Shown in pieces: positions 1 to 6,861 of a DNA stretch of 64,000 nt. Position 1 is the stretch's first letter. Every line of letters begins with the position of its first letter. The DNA is from Planktothrix rubescens CCAP 1459/22 (GTDB taxonomy: Bacteria > Cyanobacteriota > Cyanobacteriia > Cyanobacteriales > Microcoleaceae). Under the pieces are notes generated by a model. That model ran no database searches and was not told where the DNA came from. It saw nothing but the letters and a program-made list of their open reading frames with translations. The DNA lies in contig LR882958.1 of NCBI GenBank assembly GCA_904830895.1, positions 731,001 to 795,000 on the forward strand. The letters are read 5' to 3'. The position numbers were made by a program, and so were the translations under genes.

Positions 1-123
1 CCATAATCAGTTATCAGTTATCAGTTATCAGTTATCAGTCTAAGAGTTAATTAATTGACTAATAAATCCCCATTACCCATTACCCATTACCCATTACCCA
101 TTACCCATTACCCATTACCCATT
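1..123. repeat. Heptanucleotide tandem repeats
   Basis: Two adjacent runs of 7-bp tandem repeats are visible: about four copies based on CAGTTAT (about 8-38) and about eight copies based on CCCATTA (about 70-122). They end a few bases before the start codon of the next gene, so its 5' leader lies next to or inside the second run. Such short tandemly repeated heptamers (STRR) are known from filamentous cyanobacteria. No coding potential is seen. Confidence 0.9.
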
Positions 124-130
124 TCCTTCT

Positions 131-526
131 ATGACTGATAAAACTAAACGGATCTTTATTTGTGGTTCGGCCCTCCATGGTCAACCGGATCATAAAAACT
201 TAGGGGAAGCAAAATTGCTTAAATCCGCTAAAACCATGCCCCTATATCGCTTACACGCGGCGGGCAATGGTTGGCATCCGGCGATTTATGAAATTGGAGA
301 AGACGGAATTTCTATCCCCGGAGAAGTGTATGAAATCTCCCACACCCAGTATGAACATTTACTGGTTAACGAACCTCCGAATATGTATCCAGGGGACATC
401 AAGTTAGAAGATGGGGAAGTCTTAACTGCGATGCTCTATCCGAAGGAATTAATCGAACACTATCAATGGCCAGATATTTCTACTTTCGGGGGTTGGGCTG
501 CTTATAAAAAATCAAATCCAATTTAA
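131..526 (+). CDS. Gamma-glutamylcyclotransferase-fold (AllF/allophanate hydrolase C-terminal-like) protein
   Basis: A 131-residue soluble protein. The N-terminal FICGSALHG strand-loop, the central GEVYEIS segment and the C-terminal FGGWAAYK tail are typical of the small cyanobacterial proteins that resemble the C-terminal domain of allophanate hydrolase and the gamma-glutamylcyclotransferase fold. The substrate is not established for the stand-alone family, so a cyclotransferase or amide-related activity is only inferred from the fold. ATG at 131 directly follows a heptamer repeat run; no strong Shine-Dalgarno is seen. It converges on the pentapeptide protein gene, with only 72 bp between the two stops. 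Confidence 0.6.
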   Translation: MTDKTKRIFICGSALHGQPDHKNLGEAKLLKSAKTMPLYRLHAAGNGWHPAIYEIGEDGISIPGEVYEISHTQYEHLLVNEPPNMYPGDIKLEDGEVLTAMLYPKELIEHYQWPDISTFGGWAAYKKSNPI

Positions 527-598
527 TGCGGTAAGGGGTCGCCCTCTATAATGTTAGTTTACCGGATTAGTCTTTGTGCTAAAATCAAAAAATCAAGT

Positions 599-2332
599 TT
601 ATTCTTCCCATAAAAGAGCGATCGCAAATCTAACTAATTCCCCCATCAACGAAATTCTTTCCGTTGGACTAGCGACCTGTTCCCAACGGAATAAACTCTC
701 TTTAAATAGGGGTTCTTGTTGGGCGCGTTGCACAATACCTTGAATAATCACTTGATGTTGTAAATCCTCAAGTTCCACACCATTTTTAGCCAGGAAATCT
801 AATAATCTTTGGACACTAACCACAAATTTTTCCGGTTCCTGCGATCGCAAAATCCCTTGAATTTGACGAGAAATTTCTTGATATAAAGTTTGATGATTAT
901 TCCCTTCAATTATAGCAGGAGAGATCACCGCTTCAGGAATTCCATCCAAATCTACCGCCGCATTAAAAATAGGAACCTCCAAATTTAATAACCCCAAAAT
1001 GTCCGATCTTTTCTGTACAAGTTTCTGCTTCATTGAGGGATAAGACTTTAAAATATGTTGACTCAGAAGTTTAGCATTGACTAAATAATTTGCCCTAACA
1101 TAAAGTAAAAAACTATCCGGTTGGGTTTCAAATCCTTGAATGCTCAACTCAAGTTCATGACTCTCCTGTTCCACTTTAACTAAAGTATAAACCAAGGCTT
1201 CCCAATTCGGATATTCCGTAAATTCTACCGGAATTAACTGGCTATCTTCTGGGGAATCTTGAGCTAATTCTCCAGGTAAAAAATTTCGGTCACTGGGATA
1301 ACGATTTTTTGGTTTTTTATTCGTATAATCAAAATCAGTATAAACATATTCACACTCTACTTTATTCAGTTCAACTTCTGATTTTTGCCAATTATAAATA
1401 CAACATCCCGTTAATTTAGCTCCCTCTAAATTCGTTCTAATTAAACGACTTTCGATTAATAAAGTATCTCGCAAATCCGCCTCGCTTAAAATCGTATCTC
1501 CCAGATAAGCACCGCTTAAATCCGCCCTGCGAAGGTTTGCCCCCCTTAAATTCGCTTCGGTTAAATTTGACCAAAGTAGATAAACTTCCTCTAAATTTGC
1601 CCGTAATAAATAAGCCTTTTTAAAACTGGTTTTTAATAAATAAGCTCCGGTTAAATTTCCTCGACTCAAATCCGCCCCATCAAGAACCGCATCGGTTAAA
1701 TCTGCTCCCGTTAATACTACTCGGTGCATATCCGCCCCCGTTAAATTCGTAGACCTTAAGGTGGCACCATTTAAGTCTGCTTCCGTTAAGTTGGCTTCAA
1801 TCAGAATGGCATCTTTTAAATTAGCCCCCGCTAACTGAGATTCTCGTAAATTTGTCCGAGTTAAATTCGCTGCCACCAAACTTGCCCGAGTTAAATTTGC
1901 CTCCATTAATTCTGCACCGATTAATACAGCATTATTTAATTTTGCCTGTTCTAAATTAATCTGATCCAATTTCGCGCCCGTTAAATCCGCATTACTTAAA
2001 TCCGCTTCAATTAAAACTGCCCAATTCAAATCCGCCTGTTGTAAAGTAGCAAATCGTAAGTCCGCCTTTGTCAGATTTGCACCACTTAAATTGCTTTGAT
2101 TTAGATTACTTTGGGTTAATACCGTACTGTGTAAATCAGCCCGACGAAAACACACTCCCACTAATTGAGTTTTGCTTAATACCGCCCAACTGAGGTTAAC
2201 GCCTGTGAGGTTCGCGCCTGTGAGGTTAATCTCCTGCAAATTGACACCGCTTAGGTTCACCTCACTTAAATCAATATAGGTAAAATTGCGCTCTCCCGCT
2301 TGATACCGATCTAAAAATTCTTGTCTGTTCAT
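599..2332 (-). CDS. Pentapeptide repeat protein with C-terminal helical domain
   Basis: 577 residues. Residues about 18-310 are an almost uninterrupted series of A(N/D)Lxx pentapeptides (ANLTGVN, ADLSNAD, ANLRGAN), which fold as a right-handed quadrilateral beta-helix. Residues about 340-577 form a non-repeat region with predicted helices (KFVVSVQRLLDFLAKNG) that I cannot assign. No signal peptide or membrane segment is seen, so it is probably cytoplasmic. Pentapeptide proteins are abundant in cyanobacteria, mostly of unknown function, and the repeats may act as a binding scaffold. ATG at 2332 is the natural start because the repeats begin about 20 residues later. Confidence 0.85.
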   Translation of the reverse strand: MNRQEFLDRYQAGERNFTYIDLSEVNLSGVNLQEINLTGANLTGVNLSWAVLSKTQLVGVCFRRADLHSTVLTQSNLNQSNLSGANLTKADLRFATLQQADLNWAVLIEADLSNADLTGAKLDQINLEQAKLNNAVLIGAELMEANLTRASLVAANLTRTNLRESQLAGANLKDAILIEANLTEADLNGATLRSTNLTGADMHRVVLTGADLTDAVLDGADLSRGNLTGAYLLKTSFKKAYLLRANLEEVYLLWSNLTEANLRGANLRRADLSGAYLGDTILSEADLRDTLLIESRLIRTNLEGAKLTGCCIYNWQKSEVELNKVECEYVYTDFDYTNKKPKNRYPSDRNFLPGELAQDSPEDSQLIPVEFTEYPNWEALVYTLVKVEQESHELELSIQGFETQPDSFLLYVRANYLVNAKLLSQHILKSYPSMKQKLVQKRSDILGLLNLEVPIFNAAVDLDGIPEAVISPAIIEGNNHQTLYQEISRQIQGILRSQEPEKFVVSVQRLLDFLAKNGVELEDLQHQVIIQGIVQRAQQEPLFKESLFRWEQVASPTERISLMGELVRFAIALLWEE

Positions 2333-2507
2333 GGGACAGCTTGGAACAAGGCTGAAAAGGGTTCATCAACAGTCTATCTTGTTTTTCTGGCCGTGATCAG
2401 GGGGATTGGCTTCCCATCCTGACCCAAAATTGTCATCACCCTAAAATTTTTCATTTACCCCTAGACAGACTCTAAATGATCTGTTAGTATATTTAATTGT
2501 CACGCTT

Positions 2508-2599
2508 GGAGAGGTGGCTGAGCGGTCGAAAGCGACAGATTGCTAATCTGTTGTACGGCAGGTAACTCCGTACCGAGGGTTCGAATCCCTCCCTCTCCG
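2508..2599 (+). tRNA. tRNA-Ser (GCU)
   Basis: A complete class II tRNA of 92 nt. The acceptor stem GGAGAGG (2508-2514) pairs with CCTCTCC (2592-2598), with discriminator G at 2599. The anticodon stem ACAGA/TCTGT encloses the loop TTGCTAA, giving anticodon GCT at 2542-2544. A long variable arm and a GGTTCGAATCC T-arm are present. CCA is not encoded. It reads serine codons AGC/AGU. Confidence 0.97.
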
Positions 2600-2612
2600 T
2601 TGTTTAGTATTG

Positions 2613-2627
2613 AGAAACCCGGTTTCT
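2613..2627. repeat. AGAAACC-type palindrome between tRNA and kinase gene
   Basis: AGAAACCCGGTTTCT is a near-perfect 15-bp palindrome directly downstream of tRNA-Ser and abutting the stop codon of the convergent kinase gene. The same palindrome (AGAAACCGGGTTTCT) recurs near 15787-15801 and 16491-16505, so it is a dispersed repeat. It could also form a weak transcription-ending hairpin for either gene, but no clear T tract follows. Confidence 0.6.
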
Positions 2628-3992
2628 TTACCGAGGATAAAGCCAATCTTGGATTTCTTGGGTTAACCAGGCGCATTCCTCGGCCACAAATACTTCGCCA
2701 ATTCTATAGGTTTGGGAAGTAGTGCGAATTACCACCTCATATTTAGATTCTTTTTTTTCCATAAAAACACCGATAATATTACCTATAAAACCCGACTGTA
2801 AAGGATATTGAATTCCCCTAGATTTTCGGATAATTCTAAATTCATGGTGATCAAATTCAACCCAGGTTTTTTCATCAATTAAAAATAATATCCAAAGGAA
2901 GCCAGAAGCAAATAGGAGTGAAAACAAAAACCAAAATAACATGGGATTGTTAAAAAATATTGGTATAAAAACCGATAATAAGAAACCTAAACCAAAATAA
3001 ATCATCAAAAAATGCAAACACCCCATTTCCATTTTAAATAGTTTTCCTAACCCTTTGGGCGGGAGATAAATATTTAAACGCTGTGAAGTTTTATCTAGGG
3101 AAATTCTACTGTAAAATGGTTGCTTCAGTTTTTGAATTAAAGCGCTTTGGGGGGTAGTATCAGGATTGATTCGAGGACGAATTTTTCCGGCTTTTAACAA
3201 TTCTAAAGCTTCCCGGGCAGTTGGCAATCGGTTTTCTAAGGAAATTTCTGTTATTTGTTCAATCCATAAAACAAAATTCCGATTTAAACTAACCAGATCT
3301 GCAAATTGAATTCGAGAATTCTGTTGAGGTAAATCCGCCGGAGAAGTATTAGTTAATAAATGAATTAATGTGGCTCCTAACGCATATAAATCCGAGGCAG
3401 CGACCGCCCGTCCCCAAAATTGTTCTAAGGGTGCATAACCACTGGTTCCAACAACGGTAAAAGTCACCCCCGTCACCGATGCTTGAGCTTGTACCGCACC
3501 AAAATCCACTAAATAAATCTGTTCTGAACTGTCTAAAATTAAATTACTTGGTTTAATATCTCGATGTAAAACTGGAGGACTTAATTCATGCAAATAAATT
3601 AATATTTTTAAGATATCTTTGGCTATTTTTTTAACTTTGGCTTCAGTAAAACGGTGCCCTTTTTCTAATAGGTCTTGGAGGGATGAACCGGGAATATAAT
3701 CTTGCACTAATCCAAACCAAGGTAAGCCCCCACCTAAATTTTGATCTATAGAAAAATAATCTCGATAATGGGGAATACGCGGGTGATTTAAGGCTTGTAA
3801 AACCTGGGCTTCTCGTTCAAAAAGTTTTAATTCTTCCCAAGCCATTTGGGGGCTAAACGCTAATAACTTGATAATAACCTCTTCTTGAGTTTCTTGATCC
3901 ATTGCTAACCAAGTTTGGCGTCCGGCGGCGGTACGTCCATATTGATGCTGGAGTTGATAGCGGTCTTGGAGGATTTGTTGTTGATTAAACAT
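2628..3992 (-). CDS. Membrane-anchored serine/threonine protein kinase
   Basis: 454 residues with a eukaryotic-type kinase domain at about 10-270. Seen in the sequence: a degenerate glycine loop (YGRTAAGRQTWLA), the ATP-binding Lys in VIIKLLAF, the catalytic loop HRDIKPSNLI near residue 140, DFGAV as the metal-binding DFG motif, and GTSGYAPLEQF as the activation/P+1 segment. Two hydrophobic helices follow at about 325-375 (LMIYFGLGFLLSVFIPIFF and WFLFSLLFASGFLWILFLI), then a C-terminal domain of about 80 residues. The kinase faces the cytoplasm. Its substrate is unknown and it has no obvious operon partner. Confidence 0.9.
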   Translation of the reverse strand: MFNQQQILQDRYQLQHQYGRTAAGRQTWLAMDQETQEEVIIKLLAFSPQMAWEELKLFEREAQVLQALNHPRIPHYRDYFSIDQNLGGGLPWFGLVQDYIPGSSLQDLLEKGHRFTEAKVKKIAKDILKILIYLHELSPPVLHRDIKPSNLILDSSEQIYLVDFGAVQAQASVTGVTFTVVGTSGYAPLEQFWGRAVAASDLYALGATLIHLLTNTSPADLPQQNSRIQFADLVSLNRNFVLWIEQITEISLENRLPTAREALELLKAGKIRPRINPDTTPQSALIQKLKQPFYSRISLDKTSQRLNIYLPPKGLGKLFKMEMGCLHFLMIYFGLGFLLSVFIPIFFNNPMLFWFLFSLLFASGFLWILFLIDEKTWVEFDHHEFRIIRKSRGIQYPLQSGFIGNIIGVFMEKKESKYEVVIRTTSQTYRIGEVFVAEECAWLTQEIQDWLYPR

Positions 3993-4055
3993 ATTTAATA
4001 TTATGCGTAATTCCTGTTTTATACTGATAACTAATTACTGATAAATGACTAATAT

Positions 4056-4075
4056 GATGAAACAGGTTCCTTCAA
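4056..4075 (+). repeat. 20-bp direct repeat, copy 1 (matches SGNH gene start)
   Basis: GATGAAACAGGTTCCTTCAA at this place is identical to 4686-4705, which is the true 5' end of the SGNH hydrolase gene (ATGAAACAGG...). The two copies bracket the DUF29 gene. The match is exact over 20 bp and then diverges. Confidence 0.9.
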
Positions 4076-4121
4076 CGTAAGCGGGCTAAATTATTTAAAG
4101 TTTTCTTGGGAAATATTTGGC

Positions 4122-4586
4122 TTAAAAATCAATAACTTCTGGTAAAAATTCAGGGTCAATAACTTGGATAATAGGATAAGGACAATCTACTGGAAATCTA
4201 TCCAATGGCAATCCTGTTTCATTACTAGCAGCTTTCTTCCCCCGCCGATAACACTCCGCTAAAACTTCATTTGGAAGCGACTTCAAACTAGGACTTTCTT
4301 CGAGTAAATCAGCAATCCGATTTCGTTGTTCATCAATCGTATTTTGCCAAGAACCGCTACGCAAATTAGCTTGATATTGCCATTTGAGTAAATGGTGTAA
4401 TAATACCTCCAAACGACTTTTTAATTCCCGGCGATCTGATTTTCCCAAACTTTCAATTTCCTCAATGACAGCCTCCCAATCCACTTCTCCAAATTGTCTC
4501 CCACGAATAAGTTGTACAGTCCGTTCTGTCCAGGCTAAAAAGTCTATTTCATATAACTTAGATAGGATTTTCGGAGTAGTGGTCAT
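4122..4586 (-). CDS. DUF29 family protein
   Basis: 154 residues, matching the cyanobacterial DUF29 family. The pattern is an N-terminal YEIDFLAWTERTVQLIRGRQF segment, then DWEAVIEEIESLGKSDRRELKSRL, a helical LLHHLLKWQYQ segment, and a Pro-rich C-terminus with YPIIQVIDPEFLPE. DUF29 proteins are present in many copies in cyanobacterial genomes; their function is unknown. No signal peptide is seen. The gene lies between two copies of a 20-bp sequence that is also the start of the SGNH gene, suggesting that it arrived or was shuffled secondarily. ATG at 4586 is supported by conservation of the N-terminal motif. Confidence 0.85.
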   Translation of the reverse strand: MTTTPKILSKLYEIDFLAWTERTVQLIRGRQFGEVDWEAVIEEIESLGKSDRRELKSRLEVLLHHLLKWQYQANLRSGSWQNTIDEQRNRIADLLEESPSLKSLPNEVLAECYRRGKKAASNETGLPLDRFPVDCPYPIIQVIDPEFLPEVIDF

Positions 4587-4639
4587 GATTTTTTCCTAAT
4601 AAAAGGTTCCATTTCTAGTTAAAATATGTGGGATTTTAA

Positions 4640-4663
4640 TACAGCAAAATCACCCTTGCTGTA
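4640..4663. promoter_or_regulatory. Inverted repeat between divergent DUF29 and SGNH genes
   Basis: TACAGCAA (4640-4647) and TTGCTGTA (4656-4663) form a perfect 8-bp inverted repeat with an 8-nt spacer, between the two divergent start codons. It could be an operator or a hairpin in a 5' leader; the regulator is unknown. Confidence 0.4.
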
Positions 4664-4686
4664 GCTTCCCATAACACTGCTCAAAG

Positions 4687-5541
4687 ATGAAACAGGTTCC
4701 TTCAATTGTAGTCCAATTTCTTCTCACCCTTACAATCGCTGGTTTAGGATGGTATGCTCTGGCCGCATCGGTACGCATACAAGCCGCAACTCCCCAAAAA
4801 GCGACTTCCCCCTCCTCCATCCCTCAACCTCAACCTCCTCAACCTCAACCTCAACCCACCATCGACCCCCAACCGGAAGCCCTACGCAATAAACATCGAA
4901 TTGTGGTAGTTGGAGATAGTATTACCCAAAGTGGAGGACAATATGGCGGTTATGTCTGGCTATTACAACGCTATTTGAATTTACTATATCCTGATAAACC
5001 TGTTGAAATCATCAGTTCAGGTGTTTCTGGGAATACTTCAACCCAACTGAATGAAAGATTTAAACAAGATGTTTTAGACAAAAAACCCGATTTAATTACG
5101 ATTAATATTGGGGTGAATGATGTTTTACAAAGTTTTCAAACTCCGACGACCGCAAGACCAAATATTCCCACAACCCAAGAATATCAGCAAAATTTAACCG
5201 CCATGGTACAGGCGGCAACCTCAAAAGCAATTCCAGTTTTATTATTATCACCTACTATTATTCATGAAGATCTCAGTAGTCGAGAAAATCAACGAATTGC
5301 CGAATATATCGCCGTAATGCGGGACGTTGCTCTGCAATATCGCTGTCAATTTATTGACTTAAATATTCCCTTTCGCCATGTCATTATCACCTATCAACGT
5401 TATGGGGGACAGGGACAAAATCTATTAACTCGGGATGGGATTCACCCGAATATTGCCGGACATCAAATTATTGCCTATAATATTCTCAAAAGTTGGGGTG
5501 TGCCTGAACCCAAAATCCAAAGTTTAAAAGTCAGTAATTAA
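4687..5541 (+). CDS. SGNH/GDSL-family hydrolase, exported
   Basis: 284 residues. An N-terminal hydrophobic segment (VVQFLLTLTIAGLGWYALAA) is a signal peptide or anchor, followed by a Pro/Gln-rich linker (repeated PQPQP, about 42-60). The catalytic domain shows all SGNH blocks: GDSIT with the nucleophile Ser (block I), a Gly of block II in SSGVSGNTS, GVND with Asn (block III), and DGIHPN with the catalytic Asp and His (block V). It is probably an esterase or lipase acting outside the cytoplasmic membrane; the substrate is unknown. The first 20 bases are duplicated at 4056-4075. Confidence 0.88.
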   Translation: MKQVPSIVVQFLLTLTIAGLGWYALAASVRIQAATPQKATSPSSIPQPQPPQPQPQPTIDPQPEALRNKHRIVVVGDSITQSGGQYGGYVWLLQRYLNLLYPDKPVEIISSGVSGNTSTQLNERFKQDVLDKKPDLITINIGVNDVLQSFQTPTTARPNIPTTQEYQQNLTAMVQAATSKAIPVLLLSPTIIHEDLSSRENQRIAEYIAVMRDVALQYRCQFIDLNIPFRHVIITYQRYGGQGQNLLTRDGIHPNIAGHQIIAYNILKSWGVPEPKIQSLKVSN

Positions 5542-5807
5542 TTTAATCTTCCATAGCAATTCTTATCGGTGTTGATAACCAGGGTTAGGGTATCATCCCC
5601 AGCATGAGTAATTCCCCCTTTTTGGGAATAGTTGAGAATTGTTAATTTTAATTTGGGACTATCCAATAATGCTAATTTACGCGATAATCAATAACGTCTG
5701 AAATTTTCACACCCATTAAGAGGTTAAACTACAAACATCAGAATCCAGTTATTGCGATTATTGTTTATTTTTGTCAGACCCTAAAGTTATAGCATCTATT
5801 ACTGAAT

Positions 5808-6839
5808 ATGAAATTACAAGACATTTTAGGAACCGAACAACGTTATGATGTGAAGGTGATCACATCGGATCAGGACTTAGCCCGTCAAATTCAGGTAATT
5901 TTAATTAATTTAACCTTGCTTGACCCCCCATCAGATGGCAGCTTTGGACAGAAATCCACCGCAGCCCTGCATCGGTTTCAAACCTTAATGGAATGTGAAG
6001 AACCCGGATTTTTAGGAGCGAGAACTGCCAAAAAATTAATAGAAACCAAACGGGAACAACTTCCTACCGATGTTCCGGTTCTTAAAATTACCCAAGAAAC
6101 AATTTTAAAACTGAGACCCGTGACATCTTCCCAATTAAGTGAAGCTGAGAAAAAAGGCATAAAAGCAGGTCAAGAATTCAAACTTATAGCCTATGAACCC
6201 CTACGCGGTCATATTAGAGTCGCTTTTCGGGGAAATGAATTTGGGGAACAATCAATTTGGTATGTATTTGATCAACACGCCGAAATTTATCAAGGGAAGA
6301 ATTTAGTTTATCCTAAACCCCGCCCTAAAAGTATCAAACTCGCTAATTTTCCCTATAAATCTCAACTGGATAACTTTTATAATCCCACCGGGTCTTGTAA
6401 TGTTACTTCCATCGCCATGTGTTTGCAATATTTAGGCATTCCTCGGCGTACCAGTGGCGGTCAATTTGAAGATGAACTCTATGAATATGCCTTACAACAA
6501 GGTTATAGTCGCTGGAGTCCCTATGATTTAGCCAAAATTGTTAAAGATTATGGAGCCAAAGATTTCTTTTCAGACCGGGCAACCCTAGAGGAATTACAAG
6601 ACTGGTTAGCTGATGGTAAACCGGCGGTACTTCATGGTTATTTTACTGCCTTTGGTCATGTTATGCCCGTGGTGGGTTATGACGAAAAAGGCTTACTGGT
6701 ACATGACCCCTATGGAGAATGGTTTCCTTCGGGATATCGCACGGATTTGAGTGGTGCTTATTTACCCTATTCCTACAATTTAATCCGTCGAGTTTGTATG
6801 CCCGATGGGAATTTTTGGGTACATTTTATTTCGACTTAA
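5808..6839 (+). CDS. Peptidoglycan-binding domain / C39-like cysteine peptidase
   Basis: 343 residues. Residues about 20-85 resemble a PG-binding-1 repeat (DGSFGQKSTAALHRFQ). The C-terminal half, about 180-335, is a C39-like (papain-fold) peptidase: the PYKSQLDN entry, GSCNVTSIAM with the catalytic Cys, GHVMPVVGYD with the catalytic His, and HDPYGE with the Asp/Asn-type residue. No classical signal peptide is seen. Such proteins are presumed cell-wall-associated peptidases or amidases, but the substrate is unknown. It stands alone, convergent with the cyclase gene. Confidence 0.82.
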   Translation: MKLQDILGTEQRYDVKVITSDQDLARQIQVILINLTLLDPPSDGSFGQKSTAALHRFQTLMECEEPGFLGARTAKKLIETKREQLPTDVPVLKITQETILKLRPVTSSQLSEAEKKGIKAGQEFKLIAYEPLRGHIRVAFRGNEFGEQSIWYVFDQHAEIYQGKNLVYPKPRPKSIKLANFPYKSQLDNFYNPTGSCNVTSIAMCLQYLGIPRRTSGGQFEDELYEYALQQGYSRWSPYDLAKIVKDYGAKDFFSDRATLEELQDWLADGKPAVLHGYFTAFGHVMPVVGYDEKGLLVHDPYGEWFPSGYRTDLSGAYLPYSYNLIRRVCMPDGNFWVHFIST

Positions 6840-6861
6840 TTTCTTGTTTCTGGGGCTATCC

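Noticed and set aside
2540..2722. Plus-strand 60-residue open frame over tRNA-Ser and the kinase 3' end
   Set aside because: It runs through the tRNA and antisense to a well-supported kinase gene; its translation has no family pattern.
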